The notes below the pieces were generated by a model, which searched no databases, was not told where the DNA came from, and saw nothing but the letters and a program-made list of their open reading frames with translations. Positions 1-6,322 of a stretch of DNA of 35,551 nucleotides are shown in pieces. The stretch's first letter is position 1. The number at the start of each line of letters is the position of its first letter. Origin of the DNA: CANNDT01 sp945876205 (GTDB taxonomy: Bacteria > Acidobacteriota > Vicinamibacteria > Vicinamibacterales > UBA2999); contig CANNDT010000044.1 of assembly GCA_947503365.1 (NCBI GenBank), positions 1 through 35,551 on the forward strand. The letters are read 5' to 3'. The position numbers were made by a program, and so were the translations under genes.

Positions 1-35
1 CCCCTATCCCCTGTCCCCCTATCCCCTGCCCCCTG
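1..35. repeat. Low-complexity tandem tract at the 3' end of nuoE
   Basis: Pyrimidine-rich units of the form CCCCTATCCCCTGTC recur three times or so in 35 bases. On the nuoE strand they read in frame as a Gly/Asp/Arg tail (AGDRGTGDRG). Such tracts are more like the spacer repeats seen elsewhere in this window than normal NuoE sequence, so the tail is probably encoded by a repeat at the nuoE-nuoF junction. Confidence 0.6.
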
Positions 36-638
36 CTGCGCCTCTTTGTTCAAGTGACATCCCGTGAAGGCCGCAGCGCCCTTCGTGCGGATGTCGGCGA
101 TCAGCTTGGCCGACTGCTCCGGCGCCAGCCGCTCGTGCCACTCGTCGTTCACCATCACCACCGGCGCGCGGTCGCAGGCGCCCAGGCATTCGACTTCGAC
201 GAGCGTGAACGTGCCAGTCGGATCGGTCTCGCCCGGCTTGATGCCGAGCGCCGCACTCAACTCCTCGGTCACCCGCTCGGCGCCGAGCAGCGCGCACGAC
301 AACGTCCGGCAGACGTTGATGACGTACTTGCCGACCGGCGTGCGGTAGAACATCGTGTAATACGTCACGACGTCTTCGACTTCGGCCGCGGTGCACCCGA
401 TCTGCTGCGCCACGTGCTGCATGGCGGCGGCAGTCAGGTAGCCCTGCTGGCCCTGCGCGAGGTAGAGCGCGAAGAGAATCGCCGACTTCCGCTGTTCGGG
501 CGGATAGTGGGTGACGTTCTCGTCGAACTTGGCCTGGTTCTCCGGCGTGTACTTGAAGTCGCCGCCCTGCTCGGCCAGCGTACGTTCCGACTTGTGGAAC
601 TTCGCCGGCGCGTACTCCATCCGCGGATGAAAGCTCAC
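1..638 (-). CDS. nuoE: NADH-quinone oxidoreductase subunit E (partial, 3' end beyond window)
   Basis: 24-kDa-type subunit of complex I, part of the peripheral NADH-oxidising arm. The reverse frame from GTG at 638 stays open to the window edge (about 212 codons). The thioredoxin-like [2Fe-2S] ligands are visible: C110 and C115 (CRTLSC) and C151 and C155 (CLGAC, followed by DRAP). The GTG overlaps the nuoD stop as GTGA, so the two are probably translationally coupled; an in-frame ATG at 620 is an alternative start. The last codons before the edge run into a repeated GGGGATAG/GGGGACAG tract (1-35) that still reads in frame, so the true stop lies outside. nuoF probably follows, but this cannot be seen. 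Confidence 0.93.
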   Translation of the reverse strand, partial: MSFHPRMEYAPAKFHKSERTLAEQGGDFKYTPENQAKFDENVTHYPPEQRKSAILFALYLAQGQQGYLTAAAMQHVAQQIGCTAAEVEDVVTYYTMFYRTPVGKYVINVCRTLSCALLGAERVTEELSAALGIKPGETDPTGTFTLVEVECLGACDRAPVVMVNDEWHERLAPEQSAKLIADIRTKGAAAFTGCHLNKEAQQGAGDRGTGDR

Positions 639-1816
639 CGGTCGCAGTCTCCCATCACGACGTCGTTGGATCCAATCACCGCGATGACGTCGGCAATCAT
701 GCCGCCTTCGATCAGCCGGGGCAGCGCCTGAATGGCGAAGAACGACGGCGCACGCATCTTGATTCGCCATGGACGGTTGGTGCCGTCAGACACCGCGTAG
801 ACGCCGTGCTCGCCGCGCGGGCCCTCGACCGGCACATACGCGTCGCCGGCCGGCACCGTGAAGCCCTGCGAGTAGATCAGGAAGTGCTGGATCAGCGCTT
901 CCATCTCCGTGTAGACCTTGTCCTTCGGCGGCGGCACCACGCGCGGGTCGTCCACCGCCCAGACGCCGGACGGCGGAATGCGCTTGATCGCCTGCTTGGC
1001 GATCTTCACGCTCTCACGCAGCTCCTGCATCCGCACCCGGTAGCGCGCGAAGACGTCGCCTTCGGTCGCCGTCGGCACGTTGAAATCGTAGGTGTCGTAG
1101 CCGAGATACGGGAAGTACTTGCGGACGTCGTAATCGGATCCCGCCGCGCGCGCGATCGGACCGAGCAGGCCCCAGGCATACGCATCGGCCTGCGTCACCA
1201 CCCCGACGCCCTCGGTGCGCCGCAGGAACATGTCGTTCTTCGTCAGCAACCCCTCGTACTCGTCGATCTTCTTCGGGAAGCGATCGAGGAAGGCGTTGAC
1301 GGCTTCGTGAAACCCCCGCGGGATATCCTCGCGCAGGCCGCCGATGCGAATGTAGCTTGGGAAGAAGCGGAAGCCCGCGATCAGCTCGTTGATGTTCATC
1401 AGCAGCTCGCGTTCGCGCAGCGCGTAGAAGAGCATCGACACGGCGCCGATTTCCATCGCGTGCGTGCCCAGCCACACCAGGTGGCTCGCCATGCGCTGCA
1501 GCTCCGCGAGCAGGATGCGGATGTCCTTGACGCGCTGCGGCATCTCGAGACCGAGCAGCTTTTCCACGCTCAGGGCAAACGACAGGCTGTTCGACTGCGC
1601 GCCCAGGTAATCCATGCGCTCCACCAGCGGGATCACCTGCTGCCACTTCTTCTGCTCCGCCGTCTTCTCGATGCCGGTGTGGAGATAGCCGATCGTCGTC
1701 CGCGCCGACCTGATGATCTCGCCGTCGAGCTCCAGCACGAGGCGCAAGACGCCGTGAGTACTGGGGTGCTGCGGCCCCATGTTCACGGTCATCGTTTCGG
1801 TGCGCAGTTCGGCCAT
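635..1816 (-). CDS. nuoD: NADH-quinone oxidoreductase subunit D
   Basis: 49-kDa subunit of complex I. It packs against NuoB and NuoC and helps form the quinone pocket where electrons leave cluster N2. The 393-aa product has the family hallmarks: the N-terminal MGPQHPSTHGVLR stretch with its conserved quinone-site histidines, the GYLHTGIEK segment, and a C-terminal end of the VxGDCDR type (usually GEVDR). Length is close to the usual 390-420 aa. ATG at 1816 lies 7 bases after the nuoC stop and the TGA overlaps the nuoE GTG, as expected in a single nuoABCDE transcript. Confidence 0.97.
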   Translation of the reverse strand: MAELRTETMTVNMGPQHPSTHGVLRLVLELDGEIIRSARTTIGYLHTGIEKTAEQKKWQQVIPLVERMDYLGAQSNSLSFALSVEKLLGLEMPQRVKDIRILLAELQRMASHLVWLGTHAMEIGAVSMLFYALRERELLMNINELIAGFRFFPSYIRIGGLREDIPRGFHEAVNAFLDRFPKKIDEYEGLLTKNDMFLRRTEGVGVVTQADAYAWGLLGPIARAAGSDYDVRKYFPYLGYDTYDFNVPTATEGDVFARYRVRMQELRESVKIAKQAIKRIPPSGVWAVDDPRVVPPPKDKVYTEMEALIQHFLIYSQGFTVPAGDAYVPVEGPRGEHGVYAVSDGTNRPWRIKMRAPSFFAIQALPRLIEGGMIADVIAVIGSNDVVMGDCDR

Positions 1817-1823
1817 GCAGTGA

Positions 1824-2372
1824 CTAATGGGTCGACGATCGCTTCACGCGATCACGTTCGAGGTTCGCCTTGAACTCGGCTTCGCTGATCTCGAGCGGCT
1901 CGTAGGTCTGCGCCGCCTTTCGGATCTGCACGGGGTAATCCTTGCGCTGCGGGTGCCCTTCCCAGTCATCGGGCATGAGGATGCGCCGCAGGTCGGGATG
2001 GTTCTCGAAGATGATCCCGAACATGTCGTAGACCTCGCGCTCGAGCCACCCCGCGGACGGCCACACCTCCTGCATCGTCGGCAGCATACCGTCGATCGGC
2101 ACGCGCACCTTCAGCCGGAGGCGGCGGCGATGCGAAATCGACAGCAGGTGGTAGACGACCTCGAATCGCGGCTCGCGCGGCAGGTAATCAACCGCGGTGA
2201 TTTCCGTCAGCACGTTGAAGTGCAGTGCAGGCGCCTCGAGGAGCGCAAGGCAGGTGGCCACCAGCCGATCCTTGGGGACGTAGATGGTGGCAAAGTCGAT
2301 GCTCGCCCCCGCCTCGTAGGAGGCGCCGGGCACGAGCGGCGTGAGACTTTCGATAATCGCGGCGGCGTCCAT
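1824..2372 (-). CDS. nuoC: NADH-quinone oxidoreductase subunit C
   Basis: 30-kDa subunit of complex I, a structural partner of NuoD and NuoB in the hydrophilic arm. The product is 182 aa from ATG at 2372 and carries the family signature EREVYDMFGIIF followed by HPDLRRILMPDDW and the HPQRKDYPV end. An upstream-extended frame to 2786 exists, but it overlaps all of nuoB in another frame; the ATG at 2372 sits 8 bases after the nuoB stop and gives a normal family N-terminus, so that start is chosen. NuoC and NuoD are separate here, not fused as in E. coli. Confidence 0.96.
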   Translation of the reverse strand: MDAAAIIESLTPLVPGASYEAGASIDFATIYVPKDRLVATCLALLEAPALHFNVLTEITAVDYLPREPRFEVVYHLLSISHRRRLRLKVRVPIDGMLPTMQEVWPSAGWLEREVYDMFGIIFENHPDLRRILMPDDWEGHPQRKDYPVQIRKAAQTYEPLEISEAEFKANLERDRVKRSSTH

Positions 2373-2380
2373 GTGCGCGG

Positions 2381-2845
2381 CTACGCCTTCTGTCTGGCGA
2401 TCTTCTGTTGGAGCTGCACGATGCCGTAGATGAGCGACTCCGGCCGCGGAGGACATCCCGGCACGAATACGTCGACCGGGACGATCTGATCCACGCCCTG
2501 GACGATGGCGTAGTTGTCGAACACGCCGCCGACCGAGGCGCAGGCGCCCATCGAGATGACCCACTTCGGCTCCGGCATCTGGTCGTAGATGCGGCGCATC
2601 GCCGGCGCCATCTTCCGGGACAGCCGTCCGGCGACGATCATCAGGTCCGACTGGCGCGGTGAGCCGCGGAACACCTCGGCGCCGAACCGCGCGATGTCGT
2701 AGCGGCTCGCCGCCATCGCCATCATCTCGATCGCGCAGCACGCGAGCCCGAACTGCACCGGCCAGATCGCCGACTTGCGCGCCCACTGCACCATCTTGTC
2801 GACGGTGGTGGTCAGGATCGGAAGGTCGGGATCGTAATCGGCCAT
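2381..2845 (-). CDS. nuoB: NADH-quinone oxidoreductase subunit B
   Basis: PSST-type subunit of complex I that binds the terminal [4Fe-4S] cluster N2. The product is 154 aa from ATG at 2845. The four ligands are the adjacent C36-C37 (GLACCAIEMM), C102 (GACASVGG) and C131 (VPGCPPRPE). The frame is open upstream to 2917, but that extension lies inside nuoA and is basic and unlike the family; ATG at 2845 is one base after the nuoA stop (TGACATG). The surrounding motif SPRQSDLMIVAG is typical. Confidence 0.97.
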   Translation of the reverse strand: MADYDPDLPILTTTVDKMVQWARKSAIWPVQFGLACCAIEMMAMAASRYDIARFGAEVFRGSPRQSDLMIVAGRLSRKMAPAMRRIYDQMPEPKWVISMGACASVGGVFDNYAIVQGVDQIVPVDVFVPGCPPRPESLIYGIVQLQQKIARQKA

Positions 2846-2846
2846 G

Positions 2847-3251
2847 TCAGGCAGCCTTCCGCGGTCCGCGGCGAAGCGCATTGCGCGCGCGCGCGGCCGG
2901 GGCCCAGTCGAGCGCACCTTTGCGCCACACGTACAGGTAGCCCACCGAGAGAATCATGAAGAAGGTGACGATCTGCATCAGCCCGGGCCACCCGAGATCG
3001 CGCAGCGCCACCGCCCACGGATAGAGAAATGCGATCTCGATGTCGAACAGCAGGAAGATCATCGCCACGAGGTAGAACTTGACGGAGTGGCGCTCGCGCG
3101 CGTCGCCCACCGCCGGCATGCCGCACTCGTAGGGCGCCAGCTTCTCGGGCGTGGGATTTTTCGGGCCGAGCAGCACCGACAGGCCGATCATGACCGCGGC
3201 GAATCCGACGCCGAGCACGAGCATGATCAGTACGCCGAGCCAGCCATCCAT
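2847..3251 (-). CDS. nuoA: NADH-quinone oxidoreductase subunit A
   Basis: Small membrane subunit of complex I at the junction between the membrane and peripheral arms. The 134-aa product shows three hydrophobic spans (about residues 5-27, 62-82, 90-110) and the family loop YECGMPAVGDAR between spans 1 and 2 (ECG plus the acidic or polar loop that gates the quinone site), followed by FYLVAMIFLLFDIEIAFLYP. It is the first nuo gene on this strand, so the operon promoter should lie in 3252-3368, shared with the divergent gene at 3369. No convincing -35/-10 pair is obvious there. Confidence 0.96.
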   Translation of the reverse strand: MDGWLGVLIMLVLGVGFAAVMIGLSVLLGPKNPTPEKLAPYECGMPAVGDARERHSVKFYLVAMIFLLFDIEIAFLYPWAVALRDLGWPGLMQIVTFFMILSVGYLYVWRKGALDWAPAARARNALRRGPRKAA

Positions 3252-3267
3252 AGATGTATGTCGCTAG

Positions 3268-3310
3268 GCCTCAGGGCTCAGGGCCCAGGCCTCAGGTGAG
3301 GCCTCAGCGG
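3268..3310. repeat. GGCCTCAGG-type short repeats in divergent spacer
   Basis: Several copies of CCTCAGG/CTCAGGG are packed into about 40 bases between nuoA and the divergent glycosyltransferase. One pair forms a small inverted repeat (GCCTCA GG TGAGGC, 3288-3303 region). This low-complexity spacer lies where both promoters must be, so it is either neutral filler or part of the upstream control region. No function is claimed. Confidence 0.55.
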
Positions 3311-3368
3311 CGGTGCACTGCCGCGCTTGTGAAGAGTTTCCCAAACCTGTTCATGCTATAGAAGCAAG

Positions 3369-4265
3369 GTGGAAAGGTCAACGCTCGCGTGGTTCCGCAC
3401 GGCCGATACGGACCCGTCGAATTCGCTCGACGACACCGCGCTCCTCATCGACCAGTTGCGCGCGACGTATCACATCGATGTCATCACCGAAGCGACCGCG
3501 CACGACTTTGTCTGGCGGCATTTCCGCGCGCCCTATGACCTCTGCGTCTACGAGCTGCGCGACGACGAAGCGCACCGTTTCATCCCCGCATACCTCGTGC
3601 ACTACCCGGGGATCGTCATCCTTCGCGGCCGGCCCTTCCGCTCGGACCGCCTCCTGCGCTCCGCGCTCATCGTCACACCGCATTCCACGGCCACGGAGGC
3701 GCTGCAGGATGAATTTCCGGACGCGCGTATCCGCTTCGCGCCCGCAGGCATTCGCCCGCCTTCGCCGCTCCGCGGCTTCGGCGCGGCAGGCGATGTCGTC
3801 GCGGCGCTGGACTGGCCGGTGAAGGGCGACGCGCCGATCGCCGCGCTGGCCGGCATGGCCGCGGGCAAGACCGTCATCATGTTCGAGACCGAAGAAACCG
3901 CGCACTGGCCTGCGCTCAACCCGCAAACGTGGCAACCCCGCGATTTTCACGGTGCGGGCGCTCTCGGACGCGCCGACCCGATCATCGTCTCCATCGATCC
4001 GCGGGATGAAGAGCACTCCCTGAAGCTGGCGATGCGGCGTCTCACCACCGACGCCGCGCTGCGCGAACGCCTCGGCACCGCGGCGCGTGCGTGGTGGGCG
4101 ACGCACGCCACGGTGGATCATGCAGCACAGGCGTGGAAGGAGATCATCACGGAGGCGCTGACGCTTCCTCCGCCTTTGCCCGCTGAGGACCGACAGCCGG
4201 CAAATGGGACGAGGCTGGTGAAAGAGATTCTCGAGGAGTTCGGGACGACCGTTGATCTGTTCTAG
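3369..4265 (+). CDS. Degenerate GT-B (GT4-like) glycosyltransferase, internally shortened
   Basis: The product is 298 aa from GTG at 3369, clearly below the roughly 400 aa usual for GT4 enzymes. The N-terminal third resembles a recurrent acidobacterial family (HDFVWRHFRAPYDLCVYEL, then VHYPGIVILRG where relatives have RYPGLVVLHD). The end resembles the helices after the donor domain (MAAGKTVIMF, ALNPQTWQP, EHSLKLAMRRLTTDAALRERLG). The central Rossmann segment that binds the nucleotide-sugar, and the usual acidic EX7E-type pair, are not seen; the matching stretch reads PVKGDAPIAALAGMAAGK. Catalytic activity is therefore doubtful. The gene converges on the nitroreductase at 4381, and its TAG stop is part of a repeat arm. 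The family placement is from memory of related sequences. Confidence 0.7.
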   Translation: MERSTLAWFRTADTDPSNSLDDTALLIDQLRATYHIDVITEATAHDFVWRHFRAPYDLCVYELRDDEAHRFIPAYLVHYPGIVILRGRPFRSDRLLRSALIVTPHSTATEALQDEFPDARIRFAPAGIRPPSPLRGFGAAGDVVAALDWPVKGDAPIAALAGMAAGKTVIMFETEETAHWPALNPQTWQPRDFHGAGALGRADPIIVSIDPRDEEHSLKLAMRRLTTDAALRERLGTAARAWWATHATVDHAAQAWKEIITEALTLPPPLPAEDRQPANGTRLVKEILEEFGTTVDLF

Positions 4266-4383
4266 CCACGAAGCTCACGAAGAGTAGCCACGAAGAACAC
4301 GAAGAACACGAAGGACGCGATGTTCTTGACCCTCGTGATCTTCGTGACCTTCGTGGCTTAACAGCTTCGTATCTTCGTGGCTA
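4263..4383. repeat. CACGAAG/CTTCGTG inverted-repeat element between convergent genes
   Basis: About 120 bases made of repeated CACGAAG on the left and CTTCGTG on the right. The outer arms are a perfect 11-base inverted repeat (TAGCCACGAAG at 4263-4273, CTTCGTGGCTA at 4373-4383). An inner pair (4286-4304 with 4340-4358) matches over 19 bases with two mismatches. The TAG of the left outer arm is the stop codon of the + gene and the TAG of the right arm, read on the minus strand, is the stop of the - gene. The RNA could fold into a long hairpin on either strand, so a bidirectional terminator role is plausible. Confidence 0.85.
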
Positions 4384-5955
4384 CTCCCAGGGATAACCAG
4401 GCTCCGTCGTCAGTCTCGTGTCCTCGATCGGCTTGCCCATCGAGAAGTGATAGAGACTCTGCCAGTCGGTGCCACTGAGTCCGAGCAGTTCGTGCATCGG
4501 ATCGTCGTAGTAGCAACCGATGCCCGTGGCACGCGCGCCGGCGGCCTCGGCTTCGAGGTACAGCACCTGGCCGATCAGGCCGGACTCCCAGAAGAGCCGG
4601 CGGTACATCCAGTCGCCGTGCTCACGGAGCGGCGCCTCGAACCTCGCGATCATCCCGAGACCGAAGAAGCCGTCGGCGGCGATGTCCTGGTCGCACGACA
4701 CCCGCTTCCCCATCTGCCGGCAATCAATCGGGACGAGCAAGAACAGATCGTTGGGACCGTTGATGCGCTCCCAGAGAAATTCCGGGCGCATTGCGGCCTT
4801 CCACTCCGCCAGAACCGAGGGACCGCGCAGGTAGGCGTAGAGGCCCGGCACGAGACCTTCGACGCGGTGGACGAAGATGGCGAGGTGCACGTGCGGCGGC
4901 CAGCCGATGGCATCCCAGGGCGGAGCGCCAGGCTGCAAGCGATCCAGCATCGCGAAGAAGGCATCGCGGGCGAGCGGCGGGGCACTCGGATCGAACGCCT
5001 GGGCGCTGCGACGCTGAAGCATGATGTCGCGGGCGGCGGCGGATGATTGTCCCTGTGGGGCGAACCTTGTCAGGTTCGCCCAGGCGAGCCCGACAGGGCT
5101 CGCCCCACTTGGATATCGCGTCGCCTTCGCAACTTCGTCGATGAGCGACCACTCGACATGATCGGGACTCAAGCGGTTTGCCCTGCCCTGCCATTCCGCG
5201 CCGCGCGCGGCTTCCACCCACGGCGCGGGACCGGCATCGAGAAACGGCGCCGGGTCGCCGGCCGTGACGATCGCGATGCACTCGGGATCCTCGCGCTCCG
5301 CTCCGTCGAAGTCTTCGTCGCGGCCGACGCCGAGCACGGCGGCGATCTCCTCGTCCGACCAGTTGGGGAGCAGCGCCAACCGCCATCCCATCATCGAGGC
5401 TGCCAGGCGCAGCGCGCCGATGGCATGGCCGGTGTCATGCTGGGAATACCGGAAGGCGCGCTCGCCGTACTTCCAGGCCTCGCGCCAGTAGATCGAGGTC
5501 AGACCGACGAGGAAACCGGGGTCTCCCGGTGCGATGGTGCGAGCGTGCGACGGTGCGATGGTGCGTTCTTCCAGCGCATGCTCGCGCACCGCGTAGTGGC
5601 ACACGCGGCCGTTCCAGACGACATAGGTTTCGGTTGGATGGAGATTGCCGCTGGAGGGATTGACCCGAAGCGGCCAGCGGGTCGTGCCGTATTGCTTCCA
5701 GGCCGACAGGCCCATCGAGCAGCGGAGGAACTCGCCGATCGCGGGCAGATCGATCGCGCGGCTGGGAGCCGTGCCGTCGTAGAGCGCGTCGTACGCCACG
5801 TCGGACGCGAGCGGCTCGCGTGACAGATCAATCAGCGCGGCGCCAGCGAAGCGACGAAACGGATCAGGCTGCGTGGCCCAGTCGAGATAACCGAGCGCGC
5901 GCGCGAAGCGGCCGAAATAGTGCTTGGTCGCCTCGTGGTAGCGCAGGGCTGACAT
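4381..5955 (-). CDS. SagB/ThcOx-type double-domain nitroreductase family protein
   Basis: The 524-aa protein is built of two flavin-dependent nitroreductase-like halves, as in the SagB/ThcOx dehydrogenase family. SagB-type members oxidise azolines to azoles on peptide natural products; many long homologues are orphans with unknown substrates. The first half has YHEATKHYFGRF, LDWATQPDPFRRF and the FMN-site signature RVNPSSGNLHPTE. The second half starts near residue 308 (RRSAQAFDPS) and contains GFFGLGMIARFEAPL and a GLIGQVLYLEAEAAGARATG helix. No cyclodehydratase or precursor peptide gene is adjacent, so a peptide-modifying role is unsupported here. Two repeat-derived segments appear to interrupt the coding sequence: about residues 131-143 (HARTIAP duplication) and about residues 283-300 in the interdomain linker. 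Confidence 0.85.
   Translation of the reverse strand: MSALRYHEATKHYFGRFARALGYLDWATQPDPFRRFAGAALIDLSREPLASDVAYDALYDGTAPSRAIDLPAIGEFLRCSMGLSAWKQYGTTRWPLRVNPSSGNLHPTETYVVWNGRVCHYAVREHALEERTIAPSHARTIAPGDPGFLVGLTSIYWREAWKYGERAFRYSQHDTGHAIGALRLAASMMGWRLALLPNWSDEEIAAVLGVGRDEDFDGAEREDPECIAIVTAGDPAPFLDAGPAPWVEAARGAEWQGRANRLSPDHVEWSLIDEVAKATRYPSGASPVGLAWANLTRFAPQGQSSAAARDIMLQRRSAQAFDPSAPPLARDAFFAMLDRLQPGAPPWDAIGWPPHVHLAIFVHRVEGLVPGLYAYLRGPSVLAEWKAAMRPEFLWERINGPNDLFLLVPIDCRQMGKRVSCDQDIAADGFFGLGMIARFEAPLREHGDWMYRRLFWESGLIGQVLYLEAEAAGARATGIGCYYDDPMHELLGLSGTDWQSLYHFSMGKPIEDTRLTTEPGYPWE
5055..5108. repeat. Nested palindromic element inside the nitroreductase reading frame
   Basis: A 54-base unit made of two perfect hairpins side by side: GGCGAACC/GGTTCGCC around TTGTCA (5059-5080) and GGCGAGCCC/GGGCTCGCC around GACA (5083-5104). 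Both are enclosed by a 9-base outer inverted repeat, GTGGGGCGA/TCGCCCCAC (5055-5063 with 5100-5108). It keeps the frame open and encodes about 18 residues at the junction of the two nitroreductase halves. Its core closely matches the hairpin at 9965-9986 inside lhr. Confidence 0.85.
5528..5565. repeat. In-frame direct repeat within the nitroreductase gene
   Basis: The 14-mer GGTGCGATGGTGCG occurs at 5528-5541 and again at 5552-5565, a 24-base period equal to eight codons. Read on the coding strand it produces the repeated peptide RTIAP. The sequence is of the low-complexity type more usual in spacers. Confidence 0.75.
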
Positions 5956-5956
5956 G

Positions 5957-6032
5957 GGGGCTGGGTAGCTGGGTGGCTGCGTAGCTGGGCTAGCCCAAGC
6001 TACCCAGCTACCCAGCTACTTAGCTACCGATT
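5957..6032. repeat. GCTGGGTAGCT/AGCTACCCAGC inverted low-complexity spacer
   Basis: The 75 bases between the nitroreductase start and the coiled-coil gene stop consist of TAGCTGGG-type units followed by their reverse complement (CTACCCAGCTACCCAG). They can form a long imperfect hairpin centred on GGGCTAGCCC. The stop codon of the upstream minus-strand gene (6031-6033) lies in the last GGTAGCTAA unit. Confidence 0.75.
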
Positions 6033-6291
6033 AGCTACCGAGCTGCTTGATGCGTCGATCGAGCTCCGCGATAGCCTGGTCGAGCTGCTGCTTGCGCGTC
6101 GGGTGCGTGGTGACCTCCAGCTGCCGCTGCATCTCGGTCTTCGCGAGGCGAAGCGATTCAAGCTGACGCACGCGCTCCGGATCGCCGCCCTTCCCCGTCT
6201 GGCGCGCCTTCTTCTTTTCTTCTTCCCGCTCTTCCATTCGCTCGGCGAGGCGGGACTCCGCGTCGACGAGGCCTTCTCCAGCGTCACCCAT
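6031..6291 (-). CDS. Small charged coiled-coil protein, unknown function
   Basis: An 86-aa, highly charged product rich in Glu, Lys, Arg and Gln. Heptad-like spacing of Leu and Ile over most of its length (LAERMEEREEEKKKAR, then QLEVTTHP and LDQAIAELDRRIKQL) predicts a helical coiled coil. There is no signal peptide or membrane segment, so it is probably cytoplasmic. ATG at 6291 is divergent from lhr with a 31-base AT-rich spacer (TAATTAATTCGATTATA) that must carry at least one promoter. I do not recognise the family. A frame-shifted overlapping ORF (6024-6287) is rejected because of its arginine/serine-rich composition. Confidence 0.7.
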   Translation of the reverse strand: MGDAGEGLVDAESRLAERMEEREEEKKKARQTGKGGDPERVRQLESLRLAKTEMQRQLEVTTHPTRKQQLDQAIAELDRRIKQLGS

Positions 6292-6322
6292 AATTAATTC
6301 GATTATAGGGGATGATCGACTC

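Noticed and set aside
806..1873. Long plus-strand ORF (355 codons) opposite nuoD
   Set aside because: It is an antisense shadow of nuoD, rich in His/Arg/Asp with no recognisable domain; GC-rich codon bias creates such open frames.
1824..2786. Extended nuoC frame of 320 codons
   Set aside because: The first 138 codons overlap nuoB in another frame and are not NuoC-like; ATG at 2372 gives the normal protein.
4263..4383. Possible CRISPR array from repeated CACGAAG units
   Set aside because: Units are 7-9 bases with no regular spacers and are arranged as an inverted repeat; no cas genes are present.
4381..5955. Azole-peptide (TOMM/RiPP) gene cluster suggested by the SagB-like protein
   Set aside because: No cyclodehydratase, precursor peptide, or transporter of that type is adjacent; the flanking genes are unrelated.
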